DNA of 14,305 bases from Deltaproteobacteria bacterium (GTDB taxonomy: Bacteria > Bdellovibrionota_B > Oligoflexia > Oligoflexales > Bog-1112), in the NCBI GenBank assembly GCA_020635195.1, contig JACKAG010000024.1, positions 1 to 14,305 of the forward strand, written 5' to 3'. The translations under genes and the position numbers were made by a program. A model generated the notes under the pieces. The model was not told the origin of the DNA. It searched no databases and worked only from the letters and a program-made list of their open reading frames with translations. Positions within the stretch are counted from its first letter, which is position 1, and each line of letters starts with the position of its first letter. Positions 7,421 through 13,316 of this stretch are shown in pieces.

Positions 7421-7867
7421 TTACTTGTTGTCTTTCTTACGTGGCACAAGCCGCCTAATCTGAACTTCAAGTAATCCTTCAAAAATCTCTTCCCGAACAT
7501 AAAGGTCATCGACTGTCAGCTCACGTTTACAAGGGGTCTCATCGTATCCAAGAAGGATGTAACCGATTGAAACTCCAAGAGTATCTGCCAGCTTCTTTAA
7601 TGCGTCGAAGTCTGTAGGATTACTACCTGCTAACCAGTTGGATATGTTTGACGGTGCTGTTCCGGCAACTTCTGCTGCGGCTCTGATTGACAATCCGTTT
7701 TCTTTGAGTAATCTGTCTAATCTTTTTGCGATTGATTCCCCTTGCTCATTCAACTTCAATAGCTCCGGTAATTTTATTCTGTTTGGCATAAGCTCAATTT
7801 CCCCAGAGTATCTTCGTCGAATAATTTGATTTCCAAAGAGAAAATTCATATCTGGTACATGTTCCAT
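7421..7867 (-). CDS. XRE-family helix-turn-helix transcription regulator
   Basis: A 148-residue cytoplasmic DNA-binding protein. Residues about 46-107 form a Cro/C1-type HTH: IAKRLDRLLKENGLSIRAAA, then EVAGTAPSNISNWLAG as turn and recognition helix, then LKKLADTLGVSIGYILLGYD. The C-terminal 40 residues (ELTVDDLYVREEIFEGLLEV and a basic tail) may serve in oligomerisation. The 45-residue N-terminal extension is unusual for small XRE proteins. M27 at 7789, preceded by GGGGA, is an alternative start that would shorten it. It lies 17 bases after the response regulator gene and just before the lipoprotein gene, so it probably controls this leftward operon or the divergent RHH/recombinase pair. Its operator is not known. 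Confidence 0.82.
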   Translation of the reverse strand: MEHVPDMNFLFGNQIIRRRYSGEIELMPNRIKLPELLKLNEQGESIAKRLDRLLKENGLSIRAAAEVAGTAPSNISNWLAGSNPTDFDALKKLADTLGVSIGYILLGYDETPCKRELTVDDLYVREEIFEGLLEVQIRRLVPRKKDNK

Positions 7868-7884
7868 ATCCTGAACACTCCACG

Positions 7885-8313
7885 CTATTTCCAGCTAATC
7901 CGATTACGCAAGGCTGAATGGATAAGAGACTTCAGTTCTTCCTCTTTCGATTTCTCTGCCATTATCCAGGTTTGTACCGCAGTACTCAGTTTGTGAATGT
8001 AAATATCCCCATTGCTTGAGTTAACAATAACAGGCACATGAACCAATCTTAAATTCTGACGCATTCTTTTCAGAAGCAATAATCCGTTCATTTCAGGCAT
8101 GTTGACATCAGTAATGACAAGGTCTGGAACAATGCCTTTCATCACCATCAAAGCCTCTTTACCATTACTTGCAGTCGTTACGACATATTCATCTCCGATA
8201 ATTTCACAAATCATTTCTGTCATGCAGATATCATCTTCCACCAGTAAAATATGTGCTTTATATGATTCAGTCATTGCAACAACCCCATGTCTTTTATTTG
8301 CCTGCTGTCCCAT
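7885..8313 (-). CDS. Single-domain response regulator (receiver only)
   Basis: A 142-residue protein made almost wholly of a CheY-like receiver domain. It shows the acidic pocket ILLVEDD (D27, D28), the phospho-acceptor D69 in VITDVNMPEMNG, the switch serine in PVIVNSS (S99 or S100), and K121 in the place of the conserved lysine, here followed by serine instead of proline. No output domain follows. It would act by protein-protein contact, possibly with the XRE protein encoded 17 bases downstream. No histidine kinase is in the window, so phosphorylation would have to come from a host kinase. The start at 8313 gives 13 residues more than usual before the first strand; ATG at 8274 (M14) would give a more typical receiver. 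Neither start has a strong Shine-Dalgarno. Confidence 0.85.
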   Translation of the reverse strand: MGQQANKRHGVVAMTESYKAHILLVEDDICMTEMICEIIGDEYVVTTASNGKEALMVMKGIVPDLVITDVNMPEMNGLLLLKRMRQNLRLVHVPVIVNSSNGDIYIHKLSTAVQTWIMAEKSKEEELKSLIHSALRNRISWK

Positions 8314-8405
8314 ATTCTGAACAACGATACTTGACTCTTCGTCAAAACTAAGTAAAAATAAAGTATGTAAATAATACGTATGTTGTTTTAGCTTAAGTGA
8401 TTGTT
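8314..8405. promoter_or_regulatory. Divergent control region with inverted repeats
   Basis: This 92-base A/T-rich gap separates the leftward cluster from the rightward RHH/recombinase genes. TTGAC (8331-8335) and GTCAA (8341-8345) form an inverted repeat that offers a -35-like TTGAC on both strands. The palindrome ATACGTAT lies at 8374-8381, and GTATGT occurs at 8363-8368 and 8378-8383, one 15-base step apart. These are plausible operator sites for the XRE or RHH protein; no complete -35/-10 pair is convincing. Confidence 0.4.
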
Positions 8406-8618
8406 ATGGCAGATGAAATCCATAAGCGTTCAGTCAAAAAGGCGGGTAAAAAAGCTTCCAGTCGTTTGCGCCCCCGAAGCACCAAGGGGAACAGGACGCT
8501 CTCTCTCGACCAAAATAACTTTGAAAAGCTTGCAAAATATTGTAAGAGAAATAATATCCCGGCTTCAGAAGTCGTTGATGAATTGATTGCTGCTTTCCTT
8601 GATGCACTGGCTGAATAA
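8406..8618 (+). CDS. Small ribbon-helix-helix DNA-binding protein
   Basis: A 70-residue protein from the ATG at 8406 (a GTG at 8397 would add three residues). The first 27 residues are strongly basic. Residues 28-68 fit a ribbon-helix-helix fold: strand RTLSLD, helix NFEKLAKYCKRNN, turn IPASEV, helix VDELIAAFLDAL. Such proteins bind DNA as dimers and act as repressors, antitoxins or accessory factors. No toxin gene is adjacent. The next gene in the same direction, 147 bases on, is the serine recombinase, so I infer a regulator of the recombinase or a recombination directionality factor. The start lacks a clear Shine-Dalgarno. It diverges from the response regulator gene and may autoregulate through the shared 92-base gap. 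Confidence 0.65.
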   Translation: MADEIHKRSVKKAGKKASSRLRPRSTKGNRTLSLDQNNFEKLAKYCKRNNIPASEVVDELIAAFLDALAE

Positions 8619-8752
8619 CCCATTTACAACGACAACTGAATCGGGCCTAATTTATTTATTTGCTTGTCATGTCGTCTTGTTTGATGAAACTAATTTGTTT
8701 TAGTTCCCGGACAACCACAGCCGAAAAGAGCTTAATTGGCAAGAATTTGTCT

Positions 8753-8757
8753 GGAGG
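8753..8757 (+). promoter_or_regulatory. Shine-Dalgarno that sets the recombinase start
   Basis: GGAGG lies eight bases before the ATG at 8766. This favours that start over the in-frame TTG at 8736, which would put ten extra residues before the catalytic domain. Confidence 0.75.
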
Positions 8758-8765
8758 ATTTTCCA

Positions 8766-10394
8766 ATGCGTTACAAATGGACACCAGAGTCGGAATCGAA
8801 TTTATCTGCAATTGCAATTCTAAGAGTCAGTTCGCGAGGACAGGAAGGCAACGTCTCGCAAAACGTCCAGGCAAAAGAAGTCCAATCTTACTGTTCTCAG
8901 GTTTCAATCAATCTCGTTGAAATCTTTCAGATTACTGAATCCGCAAAAGACTCTGAAAACAGGCGGCAATACAAGGCTGCTATGGATTTTGCTGCCAATA
9001 ACAACATAAAACATGTCGTCTTTTACATGAAAGACCGTGAAACCAGGAATCTTACCGACAATGAGGCTAACGAAAAGAAGGTAAAAAGAGGTGAATTAGT
9101 TCTTCATTATGTTAATGACCGGGTCGTTCTCTGGGACAAAAGCCCTGACAATGATTTTTTCATGAGTGATATCAAGGCAACATTAGCCAAAAATTACGTC
9201 CGGGATTTAACGACAAAGGTAGATTCCGCCATGCGAAGAAAGGCAGAGTTAGGCTGGTATCCAAGCAATTGCCCGCCATTAGGCTACTCTCCGCAACGGG
9301 AAACAAACTCTGATGGCAGGGAAAAATGCAAAGGAATGGCTATCATCGTTCCAAATCCGAACGTTGCAAAAGTCAGGCTCGTGCAAAGGGAGTTCGAGTT
9401 AAGAGCAGAAGGTAAATCAATTGATAAAATAAAACAAATTGTTATGGCCGAAAACCTGATTCCCGAAGATATCCGGCCCACTTACCACCGCTCTGCCATT
9501 GACAGGAGGCTAAGGAACGACTTTTACTGGGGATGCTTCACCTGGCAGGGAATCAAATACCGCGGAAAACATGAGTTGATTATTCCCGAACAAACCCTGA
9601 AGCGAGTCAAAGCTATCAATGAGGGACAACTTGAGACAAGCCGCAGTAATCAACCCGATACTTCCTTCTCCGGGTGGATTACATGCGGAGATAAGGAATG
9701 TGGAAGACTTGTCGTGTTTGACCCAAAGAAAAAGATGCTGACAGATGGCAGCACCAAGGTCCACAAATACTATCGATGTTCCAATTCAAGAGCTGTTCAC
9801 AAGAGCATGAAAGGTATGAATGTCCGGGAAGAAAGCCTTCATGCCCAGTTCGAAAAGCTTGTTGATGAGGTTTCCATATCAGCAGAGTTCGCTGACAGGG
9901 TTATGAAAGGGCTGGGCGAGCTTGACAAAGCAGCCAAGGAAGCTATCAGATTACAGGCTCAGGATTACAGGGAACAACTTAAAGAACTCCGGAAAAGGGA
10001 AGACCGTGCCTATGAAGACTATGTCCGGGGACTCTTGGACCAGGAGCAGTATCAACGGCAAATATCCCGCATCCGGACCGAGCATGATGCTTATGAGACA
10101 AAGCTTGAGCGGGCAAACCTGGCGATTCAGGAGAATGCCATGCAACTGGCCAAGGTTTTAATCGAACCAGCCATCAACCTGAAATCAAAAATAAAATCAG
10201 GGCAGCTCCGAATCTCGGCCCAGCTGTTAAAACAGTTCTGTTCGAACCCTCGTTTACTGGGTAAAACTATCGAATATCGTTTGGAAAAACCTTACCGGAT
10301 ACTTGCTGAAATGAAGGGAAATAAGGAATGGCGCACCCGGAGCGACTCGAACGCCCGACCCTCAGGTTCGAAGCCTGATGCTCTATCCAACTGA
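8766..10394 (+). CDS. Large serine recombinase (resolvase/invertase superfamily)
   Basis: A 542-residue site-specific recombinase. The N-terminal resolvase domain has AILRVSSRGQ, with S22 (less likely S23) as nucleophile, followed by SQNVQ and later FYMKDRETRN, holding the active-site arginines R91 and R94. The recombinase domain begins around GWYPSNCPPLGYSPQ (163-177). A zinc-ribbon-like part follows with C307, C312 and C338 (WITCGDKECG, YYRCSN); a histidine, H345, may replace the usual fourth cysteine. Residues about 385-455 are a charged coiled coil, as in large serine integrases. The last 21 codons, from W522, lie in the tRNA-Arg gene read antisense (RSDSNARPSGSKPDALSN), so the present C-terminus comes from the target site. 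Residues 472-523 are repeated at 5793-5956. It is probably the integrase or invertase of the element. Confidence 0.88.
   Translation: MRYKWTPESESNLSAIAILRVSSRGQEGNVSQNVQAKEVQSYCSQVSINLVEIFQITESAKDSENRRQYKAAMDFAANNNIKHVVFYMKDRETRNLTDNEANEKKVKRGELVLHYVNDRVVLWDKSPDNDFFMSDIKATLAKNYVRDLTTKVDSAMRRKAELGWYPSNCPPLGYSPQRETNSDGREKCKGMAIIVPNPNVAKVRLVQREFELRAEGKSIDKIKQIVMAENLIPEDIRPTYHRSAIDRRLRNDFYWGCFTWQGIKYRGKHELIIPEQTLKRVKAINEGQLETSRSNQPDTSFSGWITCGDKECGRLVVFDPKKKMLTDGSTKVHKYYRCSNSRAVHKSMKGMNVREESLHAQFEKLVDEVSISAEFADRVMKGLGELDKAAKEAIRLQAQDYREQLKELRKREDRAYEDYVRGLLDQEQYQRQISRIRTEHDAYETKLERANLAIQENAMQLAKVLIEPAINLKSKIKSGQLRISAQLLKQFCSNPRLLGKTIEYRLEKPYRILAEMKGNKEWRTRSDSNARPSGSKPDALSN
10172..10335 (+). repeat. 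Right copy of the 164-bp inverted repeat
   Basis: This is the reverse complement of 5793-5956 with 160 of 164 positions equal by eye. It covers recombinase codons for residues 470-523 and the first seven bases of the tRNA 3' end. The pair encloses a 4.2-kb segment in inverted orientation. Confidence 0.85.
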
Positions 10395-10405
10395 GCTACG
10401 GGTGC
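10329..10405 (-). tRNA. tRNA-Arg (anticodon TCG)
   Basis: On the minus strand the gene begins GCACCCG, which pairs with CGGGTGC at the 3' side to form a 7-bp acceptor stem. The D-arm region is TAGCTCAGTTGGATAGAGC. The anticodon stem TCAGG/CCTGA encloses the loop CTTCGAA, giving anticodon TCG for CGA codons. The T-loop is GTTCGAGTC. A discriminator G and an encoded CCA follow, with the CCA at 10329-10331. It is 77 bases with CCA and looks intact. The recombinase gene overlaps its 3' 66 bases on the other strand, so the element uses or used this 3' end as integration target without harming the tRNA. Confidence 0.95.
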
Positions 10406-10425
10406 ATAAGCACGTCAGATGATGC

Positions 10426-10454
10426 AACTTACAGTCGCCACACTCACACGTCAA
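10426..10454 (-). promoter_or_regulatory. Sigma-70-type promoter of tRNA-Arg
   Basis: TTGACG (10449-10454) and TAAGTT (10426-10431), read on the minus strand, are separated by exactly 17 bases and end 20 bases before the first tRNA base. Spacing and sequence fit a housekeeping promoter for the tRNA. Confidence 0.6.
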
Positions 10455-10518
10455 CCAAAAATTTTCTGCCGAGCTACTGCCAGACCAGAAAAATATCCGA
10501 TCAGGAGTGGATAATCTC

Positions 10519-10710
10519 ATGGACTCTTTTTTCAAGAGCATCTGCCAGAGTCCTGAGCTGAGTCAGCAGAGGAGATCGGTTCTTTTTTCCAGGGCCAGCA
10601 AAAGACGACGACAGGGACTCAGTTTGCGACTGCTGCGTGCTTTTCTCTCTGACGACAAAGCTAAGGTTTTTTTTCACGCAAACACTCCGGGAATATCATC
10701 AGGACACTGA
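10519..10710 (+). CDS. Doubtful small basic ORF
   Basis: A 63-codon frame from ATG 10519, with AGGAG at 10503-10507 eleven bases before it, encodes a basic peptide (MDSFFKSICQSPELSQQRRS and onward). It shows no recognised motif. It lies upstream of the tRNA promoter and ends just before the EF-G terminator. The stretch also contains an inverted repeat, GGACTCT (10521-10527) with AGAGTCC (10547-10553). This may be only non-coding intergenic DNA; I list it because it fills most of a 300-base gap between tRNA-Arg and the terminator. Confidence 0.15.
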   Translation: MDSFFKSICQSPELSQQRRSVLFSRASKRRRQGLSLRLLRAFLSDDKAKVFFHANTPGISSGH

Positions 10711-10722
10711 TGTATCATATAC

Positions 10723-10760
10723 AAAAAAACCCTCAGAAGACAAATTTGCCTCCTGAGGGT
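10723..10760 (-). terminator. Intrinsic terminator of the EF-G gene
   Basis: On the minus strand ACCCTCAG and CTGAGGGT form an 8-bp perfect stem around a 16-base loop, followed directly by a run of T. It lies about 40 bases after the EF-G stop codon. Confidence 0.85.
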
Positions 10761-10799
10761 CATTACGACGCATTAAAGATAAAGAGCAATTCTCAGAAA

Positions 10800-12938
10800 T
10801 CAGCCCTTGTTGCCTTTCGCCTGGGCCTCACGGTACTTGGCGATCAGCTGCTCCTGAATCGAATTGGGAACAGGGCGATACTTAGAAAACTCCATGGAGA
10901 AACCAGCCTTACCCTGAGTCATCGAACGAAGCTCTGTCGAGTAACCAAACATCTCAGCCAGAGGAACCTCACACTGAATGACGGTCAGATCGTCTCTCAT
11001 GTCACTGCCAGTCAGGAAACCTCTGCGGGAGGACAAGTCACCCTGTACCGGCCCCTGGAAATCAGTTGGGGTTTCGACCTCAACGCTCATAATAGGCTCA
11101 AGAATGACAGGCTTGGAATTAAGGAATGCCTGCTTGAAAGCCTGACGAGCAGCCTGTTTAAAGGCCATTTCAGAAGAGTCCACCGGGTGATATGTTCCCT
11201 CATCCAGAGAGACCTCAACATGAATCACCTGAAATCCTCCCAAAGGCCCCTTATTCATAGACTCACGGAAGCCCTTTTCACAGCCAGGGATATATTCTTT
11301 TGGAATCGTTCCACCGACCACATTATTTTTAAAGGAGAAGTTTTCTTCGCTGTCCTCAGGCAGTGGTGAGAGAGTCCCGATGACGTGTCCGTACTGACCA
11401 GATCCACCAGTCTGTTTTTTGTGCTTATAATCAAACGCTGCCGGAACTGTCGGTGCTTCCCGGTAGTTAACCTTAGGCTGACCAACAATCACTTCCGCTT
11501 TATATTCTCTCTGGATTCGCTGCACATAGATTTCAAGATGCAGCTCTCCCATTCCACGGATGATGGTTTCATTAGACTCTTCATCGACGGATACTTTAAA
11601 TGTAGGGTCTTCCTTCATGAAGCGGTTCAGAGCTTTTGAAACCTTGACCATATCCTCCTGCTTCTCAGGGCGGATAGCAAGCTCAATCACCGGGTCAGGA
11701 ACAAACATGCTTTCCATTGTGATATTGCAATTTTCATCACAGTACGTATCACCGGATGCACAATCGACACCCACCATTGCAACGATATCACCTGCTTTTG
11801 CTTCTTCAACATCTTTGCGGTCATTGGAAAACATCTGTACAATCCGGCCAATTCTTTGCCGCTTGTTCAGACGAGGATTTAAGAAGCTTTCTCCTTTCCT
11901 CATGGTTCCCTGATAGATTCGCGTATATGTAAGCTGACCATAGGTTTCTTCTGTAATCTTAAATGCCATCGCAACCATTGGCTTTTTGCTGTCAGGGAAG
12001 ACTTCAACCCTGGCCTCTTCCAGTTGCTCCGGAGTTGGATTTTCAGATGTGATTTTGTCGTTATCAATACCGTAATATTGCCTGTCCACTGGACTTGGCA
12101 GATACGTGCTGACCGCATCAAGCAGTAGCTGAACACCCTTATTCTTAAAGGCAGAACCCATATAAACAGGAGTAATTTTACGTTCAATAACCGCCTGACG
12201 CAGAACTTTATGCAGGAGTTCATCTGGAATCTCTTCTTCTTCCAGAAGCAGCTCTGTCATTTCATCTGAAAACATCGAGATGCTGTCATACATAGCAGCC
12301 CGGTATTCTTTTGCTTTTTCCAGATATTCCGCAGGAATTTCCTCCTCACGGATCGTTTCGCCATGAGAGCCATCAAAATAGTTAGCCTTCATGCTGATCA
12401 GGTCAATAACGCCCTCAAACTGGCCTTCATGACCAATCTGCATCTGCATAGGAACGGCATTATGACCAAGTTTTTCCCGCAACTGACCCACGACATTCAT
12501 GGCATCAGCGCCTGCCCTGTCCAGCTTATTAATGAAGGCAAGGCATGGAACTTTGTAACGCTTCATCTGTCTGTCAACAGTGATGGACTGGGACTGAACC
12601 CCGGAAGCTCCACAAAGGACAAGAATCGCTCCATCAAGAACTCTGAGAGAACGCTCAACTTCTACGGTAAAATCAACGTGTCCTGGGGTGTCAATGATCT
12701 GAACCAGAATGTCTTTCCAGTGTACTGTTACAGCAGCAGAGGTAATGGTAATTCCACGCTCTTTTTCCAGTTCCATATGATCCATTTTGGCGCCATCGCC
12801 TCCGCCACGGACCTCCTGAATTTTATGAATCATACCAGTATAAAAGAGAATCCGCTCTGTAAGCGTCGTCTTACCAGAGTCAATATGAGCGGAAATACCA
12901 ATGTTGCGGTAGTCTTTTAATTCATATTTTTTCTTCAT
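10800..12938 (-). CDS. fusA: Elongation factor G, mitochondrial EFG1-like (spdEFG1-type)
   Basis: A 712-residue translational GTPase that moves tRNAs and mRNA through the ribosome. The GTP site is complete: AHIDSGKTTLTERI (17-30), switch I RGITI (61-65), DTPGH (83-87), NKLD (137-140), and GSAFKNKG later in the G domain. Domain IV has the loop KHKKQTGGSGQYG, and the protein ends MEFSKYRPVPNSIQEQLIAK. Several stretches match human mitochondrial GFM1 better than canonical bacterial EF-G, as recalled: GISAHIDSGKTTLTER, VDCASGDTYCDE, ALNRFMKEDPTFKV, FGYSTELRSMTQGK. This suggests the spdEFG1 subfamily, known from spirochaetes, planctomycetes and deltaproteobacteria. The gene stands alone, without rpsL, rpsG or tuf, and has its own terminator. 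It probably starts at 12938; a GGGG run lies just upstream. Confidence 0.95.
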   Translation of the reverse strand: MKKKYELKDYRNIGISAHIDSGKTTLTERILFYTGMIHKIQEVRGGGDGAKMDHMELEKERGITITSAAVTVHWKDILVQIIDTPGHVDFTVEVERSLRVLDGAILVLCGASGVQSQSITVDRQMKRYKVPCLAFINKLDRAGADAMNVVGQLREKLGHNAVPMQMQIGHEGQFEGVIDLISMKANYFDGSHGETIREEEIPAEYLEKAKEYRAAMYDSISMFSDEMTELLLEEEEIPDELLHKVLRQAVIERKITPVYMGSAFKNKGVQLLLDAVSTYLPSPVDRQYYGIDNDKITSENPTPEQLEEARVEVFPDSKKPMVAMAFKITEETYGQLTYTRIYQGTMRKGESFLNPRLNKRQRIGRIVQMFSNDRKDVEEAKAGDIVAMVGVDCASGDTYCDENCNITMESMFVPDPVIELAIRPEKQEDMVKVSKALNRFMKEDPTFKVSVDEESNETIIRGMGELHLEIYVQRIQREYKAEVIVGQPKVNYREAPTVPAAFDYKHKKQTGGSGQYGHVIGTLSPLPEDSEENFSFKNNVVGGTIPKEYIPGCEKGFRESMNKGPLGGFQVIHVEVSLDEGTYHPVDSSEMAFKQAARQAFKQAFLNSKPVILEPIMSVEVETPTDFQGPVQGDLSSRRGFLTGSDMRDDLTVIQCEVPLAEMFGYSTELRSMTQGKAGFSMEFSKYRPVPNSIQEQLIAKYREAQAKGNKG

Positions 12939-13316
12939 TGTAACCCCAAGGAGTAAAAAACCTGTTCCTCATTCTGATCAGGAAGTCCCAGAAACGTTTA
13001 CCAGCTTGATATCATGAACCAGCAAAAGTGCAAGCTCTAAACTGCTTCCGGACATTCTGAATCCTGTGCTCCCACCGAAAAACATCCCTGTTTCCGGATG
13101 CAATCATCAGAATGAAAAAACCAGTCTGACCACGACTCATGGTAGATAAAACATGGCTTACAGCGAGAAAAGGAAAAAAGCCAGCTCTCATATGAAATCT
13201 GGTGATATCTGAAAAAATTTCTAAATATTTTCTAAAAAATAACGAAAAGCACTAGCGAGTCTGTCTGAATAGGATCTGTTCTCTGACAGATCATAAAGAA
13301 CAACAAAGCGGAACCT
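12939..13316. promoter_or_regulatory. Divergent intergenic region between EF-G and the membrane/HEAT gene
   Basis: I see no gene in these 378 bases. On the minus strand TTGCAC (13028-13033) and TATCAA (13006-13011), 16 bases apart, form a candidate EF-G promoter about 70 bases before the start codon. An A/T-rich block lies at 13211-13245. A perfect inverted repeat, GATCTGT (13273-13279) and ACAGATC (13286-13292) with a six-base spacer, lies 24 bases before the rightward ATG. It could be an operator or a leader hairpin. Confidence 0.4.

Larger units (their letters stand above)
5793..10335. mobile_element. Putative integrated serine-recombinase element at tRNA-Arg
   Basis: The segment is bounded on the right by the 3' end of tRNA-Arg, with the recombinase gene running into it. 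On the left it is bounded by remnants of an IS and of a second recombinase. It carries a serine recombinase, a small RHH protein and a leftward four-gene cargo that is clearly more A/T-rich than the efflux operon and the EF-G gene. I found no direct copy of the tRNA 3' end at the left, so the left border is not proven. It could lie anywhere from about 5.56 to 6.0 kb, or brnTA could be included. The inverted 164-bp repeats mark the coordinates given. Confidence 0.5.

Noticed and set aside
8736..8765. TTG start for the recombinase
   Set aside because: A strong GGAGG lies between it and the ATG at 8766, at the right distance for the latter.
8619..8765. attP-like site between the RHH gene and the recombinase
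   Set aside because: ACAACGAC near 8628 and GTCGTCTTGT near 8675 pair only with a gap, and no match to the tRNA end is found.
10710..11369. 219-codon plus-strand frame over the end of the EF-G gene
   Set aside because: It lies antisense to conserved EF-G coding sequence and across its terminator, with no domain pattern.
12363..12920. 185-codon plus-strand frame antisense to the EF-G GTPase domain
   Set aside because: The EF-G motifs on the other strand explain the sequence fully.
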